This document shows positions 53,984 to 62,215 of a stretch of DNA of 64,000 bases, in pieces. Source of the DNA: Parvibaculum sp. (GTDB lineage Bacteria > Pseudomonadota > Alphaproteobacteria > Parvibaculales > Parvibaculaceae); NCBI GenBank assembly GCA_030645235.1, contig JAUSMV010000030.1:372001-436000 (forward strand). The letters are read 5' to 3'. The notes below the pieces were generated by a model, which was not told the origin of the DNA, ran no database searches, and saw nothing but the letters and a program-made list of their open reading frames with translations. Numbering within the stretch: position 1 is the stretch's first letter; each line of letters begins with the position of its first letter. The translations under genes were made by a program, and so were the position numbers.

Positions 53984-54481
53984 ATGTTCATTGCTCACCT
54001 GCCCGCCGGATATCTCCTCACCTCAACGATCCAGACCCGCTCGCGGAACCAGTCGCTTTCCCTGCTTGCGACCGGGCTCGCGGCGAGCGTGTTGCCAGAT
54101 GCAGATCTCCTTTGGTTCTACCTCGTCGATAACCGACAGCATGTCCATCACGCCTATGTCACTCACATGCCTGCTTTCTGGATCGGGCTTGCGGGTGTTG
54201 CATGGCTTATAGCCAAGGCAGCACGGATCACATCGGCACCGCTCTATATAGGCGTGGCGCTCGCAAACCTGATGCTGCACATGGTCCTCGACTCCATCGC
54301 AGCTGAGATCAAATGGCTATGGCCGCTGTCGAATGCCGAGTTTGGCCTGTTCCACATTCCGGCCGTCCATGGATGGTGGGTATGGAATTTCGTGCTTCAC
54401 TGGACATTCCTGCTCGAAGTCGCGCTCTGCACGGCCGCCTTACTGCTCCTCGCCAGACATATCCGCCCGGCACCCGAATGA
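53984..54481 (+). CDS. YdjM-like membrane metal-dependent hydrolase
   Basis: A 165-residue integral membrane protein of the YdjM/LexA-regulated hydrolase-like family (PF04307). Conserved polar residues are in AHLPAGYL at the start, PDADLLWF, HHAYVTHMP and LMLHMVLDS, where the His and Asp residues would bind metal. About four hydrophobic segments are present. ATG 53984 with GGGA upstream is preferred over the TTG six bases earlier. No LexA box was identified by eye. A bidirectional terminator follows 14 bp after its stop. Confidence 0.83.
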   Translation: MFIAHLPAGYLLTSTIQTRSRNQSLSLLATGLAASVLPDADLLWFYLVDNRQHVHHAYVTHMPAFWIGLAGVAWLIAKAARITSAPLYIGVALANLMLHMVLDSIAAEIKWLWPLSNAEFGLFHIPAVHGWWVWNFVLHWTFLLEVALCTAALLLLARHIRPAPE

Positions 54482-54494
54482 AGAAAAGAAAAGA

Positions 54495-54524
54495 AAAAGG
54501 CCGCAACACAAGTTGCGGCCTTTT
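54495..54524. terminator. Bidirectional hairpin terminator
   Basis: AAAAGGCCGCAAC (54495-54507), loop ACAA, GTTGCGGCCTTTT (54512-54524): a 13-bp stem with U-runs on both sides. It separates the convergent YdjM-like and PimD-like genes. Confidence 0.92.
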
Positions 54525-54545
54525 CGTATTCGGAGATGACAGCGA

Positions 54546-55676
54546 TCAGGCAGCTGTCGAGTAGCGCTTCAGCTGGTGGTCGACATTGCCGAACTGGGTG
54601 TCGATCATGGTCAGGCGTTTGAAGTAGTGGCCGACATTGAGTTCGTCGGTCATGCCCATGCCGCCGTGAAGCTGCACGGCCTGCTGGCCGACATAGCGAC
54701 CGGCTTTGCCGATCTGCACTTTGGCACCGGCTGCGGCTTTGATGCGCTCGGCTTCGTTTTCTTCGAGTTTCAGATTGACCATGTAGGTCATCGAAACGGA
54801 CTGCTCATAGGCCATGAACATATCGACCATGCGGTGCTGGAGCACCTGGAACTTGCCGATCGGCACGCCGAACTGCTTGCGCGTCTTGCAATATTCGACG
54901 GTGGCTTTGTTGAGCTCGCCCATGCAGCCGACAGCTTCGGCAGACAGAGCGGCAATCGCCTGGTCTGTGATTTTTTCGACGAGGGGAAGACCCTTGCCTT
55001 CGGTGCCGATCAGCGCGTCGGCGCCGAGCTTCACATTCTCGAAAGTGATTTCCGACGCGCGGCGACCGTCCACTGTCGGGTAGTCGCGTGTCGAAACACC
55101 GGCGGCGGATTTGTCCACGATGAAGACCGAGATGCCGTCACGGTCACGCTGGCCGCCTGACGTGCGGGCTGTGACGATGAGCTTTTGGGCCCAGGGCGCG
55201 CCGAGCACGACGGCCTTGTAGCCGTTGAGCGTGTAACCGGCGCCGTCTTTTTTGGCAGTGGTGACGAGGTCAGCAAGGTTGTAGCGGCCCTGCGGTTCGG
55301 CATAGGCGAAGGCCCAAATGGCGGAGCCATCAACGATGCCCGGAATGTGGGCGGCCTGCTGTTCCTTCGATGCGCCTTCGCGGAGGAAGCCACCGGCGAG
55401 TACAACGGTTTCGACATAGGGCTCGACGACGAGATTGCGGCCCATTTCTTCCATGACGATCATGGTTTCGATGGCACCACCACCGAAGCCACCCTGCTCT
55501 TCGCTGAAGGGCGCTGCGAGCAGCCCCATCTCGGCGAACTGCGCCCAGACGGCTTTGCTCATGCCGTCGGCCGACTTCACGATCTTGCGACGTGTGTCGA
55601 AGTCATATTTGGCAGCAAGCAAGCCCTGCACTGAGTTGCGCAACAGCGTCTGTTCCTCGGTGAACGAAAAATCCAT
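54546..55676 (-). CDS. Acyl-CoA dehydrogenase, PimD-like small subunit
   Basis: A 376-residue acyl-CoA dehydrogenase with the opening MDFSFTEEQTLLRNSVQG and IETMIVMEEMGRNLVVEPY. It lacks part of the typical Glu-base region seen in canonical enzymes, as expected for the partner chain of a two-subunit enzyme. It lies 71 bp downstream of the PimC-like gene on the same strand. In Rhodopseudomonas the PimC-PimD pair oxidises pimeloyl-CoA and other dicarboxyl-CoAs; here the substrate is not shown, and sterol-side-chain or terpenoid acyl-CoA is equally possible. Confidence 0.88.
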   Translation of the reverse strand: MDFSFTEEQTLLRNSVQGLLAAKYDFDTRRKIVKSADGMSKAVWAQFAEMGLLAAPFSEEQGGFGGGAIETMIVMEEMGRNLVVEPYVETVVLAGGFLREGASKEQQAAHIPGIVDGSAIWAFAYAEPQGRYNLADLVTTAKKDGAGYTLNGYKAVVLGAPWAQKLIVTARTSGGQRDRDGISVFIVDKSAAGVSTRDYPTVDGRRASEITFENVKLGADALIGTEGKGLPLVEKITDQAIAALSAEAVGCMGELNKATVEYCKTRKQFGVPIGKFQVLQHRMVDMFMAYEQSVSMTYMVNLKLEENEAERIKAAAGAKVQIGKAGRYVGQQAVQLHGGMGMTDELNVGHYFKRLTMIDTQFGNVDHQLKRYSTAA

Positions 55677-55747
55677 GTCCTACCCTTCCCGTTTTTGTTG
55701 GCTGCGTGTTGCAACCGTTTAGCTGGTTTCTGTGAGATGCTTCAGCC

Positions 55748-56938
55748 TCAGAGGCCGAGCACCATTTTTGCGATGATGTTGTGCTGGATCTCGTTCGAGC
55801 CGCCATAGATCGAGGTCTTGCGCATGTTGAAATAGTTTTGTGCCGCGCCGTTTGAGTAAGCGGGACCGGCGATGAAGTCGTTGCCGGCCATTTCGCCTGT
55901 CGGCACTTCAACGGAGCCGTAATTGCCGACAGCTTCCACGGCGAGTTCCGTGATGCGCTGCTGAATTTCGGTGCCTTTGATCTTGAGGATCGACGCTTCC
56001 GGTCCCGGACCCTTGCCTTTGCTTTCGGCGGCAAGTGTGCGCAGTTCGGTGACTTCGAGCGCGGAGAGATCGATTTCGAGTTCGGCGACCTTGCGCGCAA
56101 ACTCGTCGGTCTTGATGAGCGGCTGGCCGTCCATCAGTTCGGCGGTTGCGATGCTCTTGAGGCGTTCGATCGCCTTCTTCGAACGCGCCACACCGGCGAT
56201 GCCCGAGCGCTCGTTGCCGAGCAGGAACTTTGCGTAGGTCCAGCCCTTGTTTTCTTCGCCGATGCGATTGGCAACCGGCACACGCACGTCTTCGAGGAAG
56301 ACTTCGTTCACTTCATGCGCGCCGTCCATCGTGATGATGGGACGCACGGTGATGCCCGGTGTCTTCATGTCGATGAGGAGGAACGAAATGCCTTCCTGCG
56401 CTTTGACATTGTTGTCGGTGCGCACAAGGCAGAACATCCAGTCCGCGTATTGGGCGAGCGTCGTCCAGATTTTGTGACCGTTGACGACATAGTGATCGCC
56501 ATCCAGCACGGCGCGCGTCTTGAGCGAGGCCAAGTCAGAACCGGCACCCGGCTCGGAATAACCCTGACACCACCAATCGTCGGCGGACAGGATGCCCGGC
56601 AGGAAACGCTTTTTCTGTTCTTCGTTGCCGTAGTTGAAAATCACAGGCCCGACCATCGACAGACCGAAGGGCAGCAGCGCCTGTGTTTCGGCGCGCGCAT
56701 TCTCTTCGTTCCAGATGAAGCGTTGCGTGATTGTCCAGCCCGTGCCGCCGTATTCCACCGGCCAATGCGGGACGACCCAACCTTTTTTGTAAAGGATGCG
56801 GTGCCACGTCAGGATGTCTTCCTTCGACATCTCACCGCGTGTGCGGCGATTGGCGAGATCCTTGGGGTAGTTGTCGGCGATGAAAGCGCGGACTTCTTCG
56901 CGAAATGCGAGTTCTTCCGGTGAAAAGCTCATATCCAT
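55748..56938 (-). CDS. Acyl-CoA dehydrogenase, PimC-like large subunit
   Basis: A 396-residue acyl-CoA dehydrogenase. The sequence closely follows PimC-type large subunits in length and motifs: WWCQGYSEPGAGSDLASLKT, GHKIWTTLAQYADWMFCL and a C-terminal GSNEIQHNIIAKMVLGL. It would bind FAD and pass electrons to ETF. Together with the downstream small-subunit gene it is predicted to form an alpha/beta heterodimer. The related large form at 46638 has no such partner. It starts with GGAGGACACC upstream of ATG 56938. Confidence 0.93.
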   Translation of the reverse strand: MDMSFSPEELAFREEVRAFIADNYPKDLANRRTRGEMSKEDILTWHRILYKKGWVVPHWPVEYGGTGWTITQRFIWNEENARAETQALLPFGLSMVGPVIFNYGNEEQKKRFLPGILSADDWWCQGYSEPGAGSDLASLKTRAVLDGDHYVVNGHKIWTTLAQYADWMFCLVRTDNNVKAQEGISFLLIDMKTPGITVRPIITMDGAHEVNEVFLEDVRVPVANRIGEENKGWTYAKFLLGNERSGIAGVARSKKAIERLKSIATAELMDGQPLIKTDEFARKVAELEIDLSALEVTELRTLAAESKGKGPGPEASILKIKGTEIQQRITELAVEAVGNYGSVEVPTGEMAGNDFIAGPAYSNGAAQNYFNMRKTSIYGGSNEIQHNIIAKMVLGL

Positions 56939-57227
56939 GGGGTGTCCTCCTTAGCGGCTGACGACATGTTGGGGAGCACATGAGGCCAACCGGATAGCGT
57001 ATTAAAGCCGCCAATGGTCCGGACTTGTGTACGGTTTGTGGTGGCAAATGGTTCACGGGCAACCTGACGAAGGGACCAGACAAGGCCCGGTTTCGCGTTA
57101 CCCTATTTTGGGCGTGATATTAGCCACGATGCGCCATGTTGCAAGGCCATTGGGCATAGAAGAATGGACACCTCGTTGTGCATTCATGCACGGGTATCGA
57201 TTCAAATACGTTCAGACGCAACGGCGG
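56939..57227. other. Gap between the PimC-like gene and the di-heme oxidoreductase gene
   Basis: Just under 300 bases. It holds the promoter region of the PimC-like gene. A 6-bp dyad GTGCAT-TC-ATGCAC lies at 57178-57191. A 69-codon frame (57027-57236) runs through the gap and into the 3' end of the oxidoreductase gene, with no recognisable protein. I list no gene here. Confidence 0.5.
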
Positions 57228-58661
57228 CTAGAGTGAATTGACGTAAGCCACGAGACTATCGCGCTCTTTGGCGCTCAAAGCCCTGAAACGCTCGCGCGAT
57301 GCCTCGCCCTCGCCGCCATGCCACAGGATCGCCTCGGCAACACCGCGGGCGCGGCCGTCATGCAGCAGACGGTCATGGTCGTTGACGGCGGGGATGAGAC
57401 CGATGCCCCAGAGCGGCGGGGTGCGCCATTCCGAACCCGTCGCCTCATAATCGGGGCGGCCATCGGCAAGGTCCGGCCCCATGTCGTGGAGCAGCATGTC
57501 GGTGAAGGGATGGATCGTCTGGTTTGCCAACCCAATCGGATCGGCGGCATGGCCCGTCACCATGGTCGGTGTGTGGCAGGCCGCACAGCCCGATGAGGCA
57601 AAGAGTTTCCCGCCCGCCATGATATCGGGGTCGGTCGGATTGCGGCGCGCGGGGACGGCGAGCGTGCGGCTATAGAGCACGAGCTTTTCTAAAAACTCAT
57701 CAGAGATTTCCGGCTCGTCACCATCGGGCGCAGCGGCGCATGCGGTTTGCACGGTTTCACAATTCTGGCCGGGGCGCAGCGTGGTCGAGAGACCGATGTC
57801 ACCGCGCGCGGCCCCTGTGTCCTGCGCGACAAGCGAGGCCTGATTGGCTTTCCAGCCGAAACGACCGAGTGCCTTTTTGCCGGTCTCGGGATCCGTGACC
57901 CAGTTGGGGCGACCGGATATGCCGTCACCGTCTTTATCGTCGGGATCGGCGCGGGTCAGAATATCGTCGGCATAGACGACTTCGAGAAGACCGAGCCCAT
58001 AGACCTGATTGGCGACACGCGGCGAGGTCATCAGATCAGCACCGAAGGGACCGAAAGCCGGTTCGGACAGAGTGAAAGCCGGTTTCTGCAATTCATATTT
58101 TGAGCCGTCGGCATAGGTGCCTTCGACGGTCGTCCATGACACGCTCACCTTCGCTTCGGCGGGCACGCCGAGAATGGCCTTGTCATTGATCTGGTCGCCA
58201 TAGGCCGCATGCGGATTGGGTCCGCCATCAGCGGCGACGCCCGGCACAGAGACGCGGATGAGCATCGAGTCAAAATCGGTTTCGCCATTGAGTGGCGGGC
58301 GACCGCGACCGTCGCGTGTGTGGCAACCCGAACAGGAGACACGATTGAAGACCGGACCCAAACCGTCAAAGGATTTGACGGAGCCCGGCGCCGTTGTCCA
58401 ATTGGTGTTGAAGAGACGATTGCCGAAAAAGAAAATGCGGCGCTCGGCATCCGATAGGGGTCCGGGCGCTGCAAACGCATTGCGGTTGCTGAGTTCTGTC
58501 GTATAGGCACCACCCGGCGGCGAGGCGGGAGCGGGCATCTCAACGGCGCTCACATCAGGCAACGGCGATGGTCGCATAAAGACGACAGCACCTCCGACCG
58601 CGATGATGATTGCCGAAGCAATCGCCGCAAGCACCAGCGGCGACGTTACCCTTTTATCCAC
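57228..58661 (-). CDS. Di-heme c-type oxidoreductase (DUF1111, thiol oxidoreductase-like)
   Basis: A 477-residue periplasmic protein. One N-terminal hydrophobic segment (about 10-29) anchors or exports it. Two c-type heme sites are visible: CSGCH (110-114) and CAACH (about 355-359). Length and the domain layout match the di-heme oxidoreductase family (DUF1111) that is often encoded beside imelysin genes. It begins with GTG at 58661 (GGAG upstream), seven bases after the imelysin stop at 58669, so the two are an operon. It likely takes part in ferric iron handling or a related redox step, an inference from gene pairing. Confidence 0.87.
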   Translation of the reverse strand: MDKRVTSPLVLAAIASAIIIAVGGAVVFMRPSPLPDVSAVEMPAPASPPGGAYTTELSNRNAFAAPGPLSDAERRIFFFGNRLFNTNWTTAPGSVKSFDGLGPVFNRVSCSGCHTRDGRGRPPLNGETDFDSMLIRVSVPGVAADGGPNPHAAYGDQINDKAILGVPAEAKVSVSWTTVEGTYADGSKYELQKPAFTLSEPAFGPFGADLMTSPRVANQVYGLGLLEVVYADDILTRADPDDKDGDGISGRPNWVTDPETGKKALGRFGWKANQASLVAQDTGAARGDIGLSTTLRPGQNCETVQTACAAAPDGDEPEISDEFLEKLVLYSRTLAVPARRNPTDPDIMAGGKLFASSGCAACHTPTMVTGHAADPIGLANQTIHPFTDMLLHDMGPDLADGRPDYEATGSEWRTPPLWGIGLIPAVNDHDRLLHDGRARGVAEAILWHGGEGEASRERFRALSAKERDSLVAYVNSL

Positions 58662-58668
58662 TTCACAT

Positions 58669-59898
58669 TTACTCCGTGGGCACAGAAACAACGAGACCCA
58701 ATGCCTTGCCCACTTCGACAAAGGCCTTGCTCTCGGCCATCAGATTTTCGACAGCGGCTTCCAGTTTTTGACGACCGGCGCTGCCTTTTTCACTGGCGAG
58801 AATATTGTCAACGGGGGCGGGAATTTCAGCAATCGCTTTGGTCGTTGCGTTGACCTGTGCGGTCACGCGCTTTTCCAAGGCCGGATCGACACGGGCGACA
58901 AGAGCCTGAAGGCCTGTGCCTTTCCAATCGCCATAGGTTCCGAACCAGACATTGGCAATGCCCTGCTGGTCGGCGCGATAGACGAGATGGGTGTTGTCGC
59001 TGAAGCAGGAGGTTTCGTCTTCCTGATCGCCGGAATCAAGCGCGACGCTCATGCGCTCGGATGACAGTTCAAAGCCGGACAGAGTGGCGATGCCGATGAT
59101 GATGCGTCCAAGCGCGTCGCGCTGATCGAGCGCGGTGAAGCTGTGCACAAACACGGTCGGCAAGCGCGTGTCCCACTGGGCGTTGAGCCAGAGGAGATCA
59201 TCGACGATGCCGTCGGTCACGGTCTTGAGATAGAGACGACGGCGCTCGGTGACGGTGTCGCCTGCTTTATAATCCGATGCGGGACGCGCGCCCGGACCTT
59301 TGAGGCTCAGATCCTGACCCCAGAGCAGGAACTCAACGGCATGAAAGCCTGTTGTCACATCGGACTCGTCGCTCACCTGATCGCGTTCGCGGATGCTCTT
59401 TTCGCTGATCTTGATCGAGGTGTCGTTGATGATGCCGGATTTCGGCTGGTCTTTCACATAGTCGATGAAAGCTTCGTTGAGCGGCCATGCATTGAGACGG
59501 CCTTCGGGGCCTTCTTCGCCTTCGGCATTTTTGGCGTAGTCAATCGGGCCTTCATAAAAACGGAAGGCTTCTGTCTGCGAATAACTGACATGGGCGGCGG
59601 TCCAGGCGGCGCGCGCGGCCTTCAAATTTGCTTCTGTCGGCTTGTCGAGAAAAGTGCCGATGGCCTTCTGCAAGATGATGGCTTTGTTGTAGGCATCATC
59701 GTAAGAGCGATGAGCAAGCTCTGTGTACGACACAATTTCGGCGGCGGCACCATAGGTCGGCGCAGCGCTGCCGGGGATCGCAAAGTTTGTCGGAACGATG
59801 CCCGGCGCCGACGCGAGAGCGGGCAAAGAGGCGGAGGTGAGCGTCGCACCAAGGAAAAGCGCGCCGAGGAAAATCCCAGTTTTCTGCCGTTTTTGCAT
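58669..59898 (-). CDS. Imelysin-family iron-uptake protein
   Basis: A 409-residue protein. A signal peptide (about 1-30, ending ASA) sends it to the periplasm. The imelysin domain contains the GxHxxE motif as GFHAVEF (His about 186, Glu about 189), which is thought to bind metal, and WLNAQWDTRLP nearby. EfeO-like and IrpA proteins of this family support iron acquisition. A Fur-box-like 23-bp site (59925-59947) lies 27 bp upstream of its start, fitting iron control. The di-heme oxidoreductase gene follows after seven bases. Confidence 0.9.
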   Translation of the reverse strand: MQKRQKTGIFLGALFLGATLTSASLPALASAPGIVPTNFAIPGSAAPTYGAAAEIVSYTELAHRSYDDAYNKAIILQKAIGTFLDKPTEANLKAARAAWTAAHVSYSQTEAFRFYEGPIDYAKNAEGEEGPEGRLNAWPLNEAFIDYVKDQPKSGIINDTSIKISEKSIRERDQVSDESDVTTGFHAVEFLLWGQDLSLKGPGARPASDYKAGDTVTERRRLYLKTVTDGIVDDLLWLNAQWDTRLPTVFVHSFTALDQRDALGRIIIGIATLSGFELSSERMSVALDSGDQEDETSCFSDNTHLVYRADQQGIANVWFGTYGDWKGTGLQALVARVDPALEKRVTAQVNATTKAIAEIPAPVDNILASEKGSAGRQKLEAAVENLMAESKAFVEVGKALGLVVSVPTE

Positions 59899-59924
59899 GG
59901 TCCGTCCCTTCGCATCAAAAGTTG

Positions 59925-59947
59925 TTGCGAACGAATTTCATTTTCAA
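59925..59947 (-). promoter_or_regulatory. Fur-box-like near-palindrome upstream of the imelysin gene
   Basis: The 23-bp site reads TTGCGAACGAA-T-TTCATTTTCAA on the plus strand, with 8 of 11 symmetric pairs matched around the central base. The outer TTG/CAA and the GAA/TTC cores agree with alphaproteobacterial Fur sites. It starts 27 bp upstream of the imelysin ATG. Confidence 0.55.
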
Positions 59948-60102
59948 TGGCCCGTGTCAAGTGTTGAGAGTGGTTCCGAGTTGCATTTGGGTGGCCATTT
60001 CGTTGTGGCATGCCGACGCAGCTTTGACGAGAGCCCCGACGGGCGGCTGTTTGCCCCGCTTTTTCAATAGACCGGCACGGCGCACGGAGACAGAATGAAG
60101 AC

Positions 60103-60819
60103 ATGCGGATTTCGAAGCGAAAATTTGCCATTACCGGTGCCGGTCGCGGCTTAGGCGCTGCATTGGCAATCAAGATGGCTGATGCCGGAGCGCAGCTCGT
60201 GTTGCTCGCGCGCGGCCGAGAGGCGCTTCAGGACACCGCGGGCACCATCCTTGGAAGGACTGGCCAACAGGTTGACGTCATCGCGTGTGACCTTGCGAAG
60301 GTTGACAGCGCAGCGGCGGCCGGCAAACAATTGACTGACCAGCATCGCGATCTGGACGGGATCATTCACAATGGCGCGATGTGGCTGCCGGGGTCGATGG
60401 ACAAACTATCGGATATCGACATTCAGGCGTGCATCGCGTCAGCCGCCATCGGGCCGCTGATCCTGACGCGCCATCTTCTGCAAAATCTGAAGGCAAGAGA
60501 GCAAGCGGACATCCTCACCGTGGTCTCAACCAGCGGTTTGCAAAATCGACCACTTGGCGGTGCATCGGTCGCCTTTGCGGCGGCGAAATCGGCGCAGGCG
60601 GGATTTGTTCACGGATTGGCGGATGAACTTGCGGCAACCAACGTCAGAGTGACGGCTGTGTATCCCGGAGACTTCGAAGATGTTTCGCCCAATGATCCGG
60701 CTTGGGACGAGCCGGTGGCTAATGACCAAACTCTGAGCAACCGAGAGGTTGTTGACGCTATATTCTTTATACTGAATCAACCGCCGAAGGTGGCGATCAG
60801 ATCATTGGTTATCCTATAA
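60103..60819 (+). CDS. SDR family protein with altered active site
   Basis: A 238-residue short-chain dehydrogenase/reductase with the cofactor loop TGAGRGLGAALA and a Ser in VVSTSGLQN. The usual catalytic Tyr-x3-Lys is Phe158-Ala-Ala-Ala-Lys162 (VAFAAAKS), so the Tyr is replaced by Phe. The classical hydride-transfer chemistry should be weak or absent. Possible roles are NAD(P)-sensing or a scaffold function, by analogy with other degenerate SDRs. The ribosome site is weak (GAAG before ATG 60103). It lies alone between the imelysin operon and cobT. Confidence 0.8.
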   Translation: MRISKRKFAITGAGRGLGAALAIKMADAGAQLVLLARGREALQDTAGTILGRTGQQVDVIACDLAKVDSAAAAGKQLTDQHRDLDGIIHNGAMWLPGSMDKLSDIDIQACIASAAIGPLILTRHLLQNLKAREQADILTVVSTSGLQNRPLGGASVAFAAAKSAQAGFVHGLADELAATNVRVTAVYPGDFEDVSPNDPAWDEPVANDQTLSNREVVDAIFFILNQPPKVAIRSLVIL

Positions 60820-60856
60820 ACCTGACGTGCAAACCGAGGCCGGATGAGCGGTGAAC

Positions 60857-61858
60857 TCAAACGGACGTACTGCCGCTTGCCCCCAATTGTTCAAGGGTCG
60901 CCATCTCGTTGTGGCAGGCGACGGCACCGCGCAACAAACTGAGGGATAAGGCGGCACCCGTTCCGTCCTCAAGGCTGATGCCAGCCTCAATAAGCGGCAC
61001 TTTGCCGAGCTTTTTCAGAAGTCTGGCATGGGGGGCCGAGCCCGACGCATGGGCGGCAAGGCAATGGTCGAGCGCGGCGGGTTCGGCCCTGTGAAGCACG
61101 GCGGCGGCGGCGCAGGCGACGAAGCCGTCCAGCAGAACCGGGATACGCTGGAAGCGGGCCGCGATGATGGCCCCCGCTATAGCGGCCAGTTCACGCCCGC
61201 CGAGCTGTCGCAGGATTTCGAGCGGGTCCTGCGCGGATGCGTGCGTTTCCAATGCGAGATCGATGGTGTCGATGAGGCTCCCGTCCTCACACCAGTCCGA
61301 TGCCTTGTCCCCGTATAATCTGGCGGCGACGGCGGCGGCGACAATCAGGTTGCCCCCGCCTGCGGCACCGACGCAGAGAAGGTCTGTGCCACCGGCGATT
61401 GATTCCATGCCAAAGGCCATGGTGGCCGCGCAGGCCTGTTCTGACAGAGCATCTTCGACACAGATGTCGGGTGTGGGCAGATCGAGCGCGAGGTCAAACA
61501 CTTTCAGGCCGGCGTTTTGCGCAAGCGCCAGAACATTGACCGCTGCGCCGCCCGATGCAAAAAGCTCCACCGCCGCACGGGTGTCAGACGCCTGCAAGCC
61601 TGTGGGCACACGTTTGGCCACCTCATGCGTTGCGGCGAAGATTGCGATGAGGGGGCGGTCGAGCGTGGGGCGCGCGACAGACTGCCAGCGCGCGAGGTGG
61701 TGGCCCAGTTCCTCCAGACGTCCGAGGCTGCCCGCCGGTTTTGCCAATGAGACATTGCGCGCGCGCCAATCGTCGCCCGCCTGATCATTGGCGGGGGGCA
61801 AAGTGTCGAGCAGGTTGCGGATGTCGTCGAAGGGCATGCCGGTGAGCGAACGGGTCAT
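60857..61858 (-). CDS. cobT: Nicotinate-nucleotide--dimethylbenzimidazole phosphoribosyltransferase
   Basis: Activates the lower ligand of cobalamin by transferring phosphoribose from nicotinate mononucleotide to 5,6-dimethylbenzimidazole. The 333-residue product carries the C-terminal GISLEDGTGAALSLSL motif with the catalytic Glu of the CobT family, and the conserved GGTDLLCVGAAGGGN in the middle. ATG 61858 is taken; a GTG three bases before is in frame. No other cobalamin gene and no cobalamin riboswitch are seen in the roughly 90-bp gap to the divergent DUF1289 gene. Confidence 0.93.
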   Translation of the reverse strand: MTRSLTGMPFDDIRNLLDTLPPANDQAGDDWRARNVSLAKPAGSLGRLEELGHHLARWQSVARPTLDRPLIAIFAATHEVAKRVPTGLQASDTRAAVELFASGGAAVNVLALAQNAGLKVFDLALDLPTPDICVEDALSEQACAATMAFGMESIAGGTDLLCVGAAGGGNLIVAAAVAARLYGDKASDWCEDGSLIDTIDLALETHASAQDPLEILRQLGGRELAAIAGAIIAARFQRIPVLLDGFVACAAAAVLHRAEPAALDHCLAAHASGSAPHARLLKKLGKVPLIEAGISLEDGTGAALSLSLLRGAVACHNEMATLEQLGASGSTSV

Positions 61859-61951
61859 CACTTATATCTCTGCGTTTGAAGTGGTTTCCTATACCCTGCC
61901 CCGTGCCCCAAGAGAAACGGAATTGCCAGTTTGTCCCTTTTTGCCGCGCCC

Positions 61952-62215
61952 ATGCCTTACGCTTCATCCCCTTGTATCGACATTTGCGACCTCGACGCGA
62001 ACGTTAGCCCGAGCGTTGGCGGGGTTTGTCTTGGTTGCGCGCGCACGTCGCGCGAGATTGCCTGCTGGGGTGCATTGAACGAGCAAGACCGGCGCGGGAT
62101 CATGGCGGACCTGCCCGCGCGGATTATCGCACTGGGTGCACGCGCGGCGGCCCCTGAAGAGGCGCTGGCGAAGATTGAAACTGTGTTGAACCGGAAAGAC
62201 GGAGCGGACGCGTGA
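61952..62215 (+). CDS. DUF1289 domain protein
   Basis: An 87-residue protein of the DUF1289 family. The four Cys pattern is clear: SPCIDICDLD, then CLGCARTSREIACWG, followed by DLPARI. The Cys positions suit a zinc or iron-sulfur cluster, but the function is not established. It starts with ATG 61952, although the frame extends to 61931. Its stop overlaps the GTG start of the peptide transporter gene (GTGA at 62212-62215), so the two are coupled. Confidence 0.85.
   Translation: MPYASSPCIDICDLDANVSPSVGGVCLGCARTSREIACWGALNEQDRRGIMADLPARIIALGARAAAPEEALAKIETVLNRKDGADA

Noticed and set aside
57027-57236. 69-codon plus-strand frame in the gap before the di-heme gene
   Set aside because: No ribosome site and it runs into the end of a real gene on the other strand; no recognisable protein.
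61862-61951. Cobalamin riboswitch upstream of cobT
   Set aside because: The gap is too short (about 90 bp) and the GCCACTG-type box and core helices were not found.
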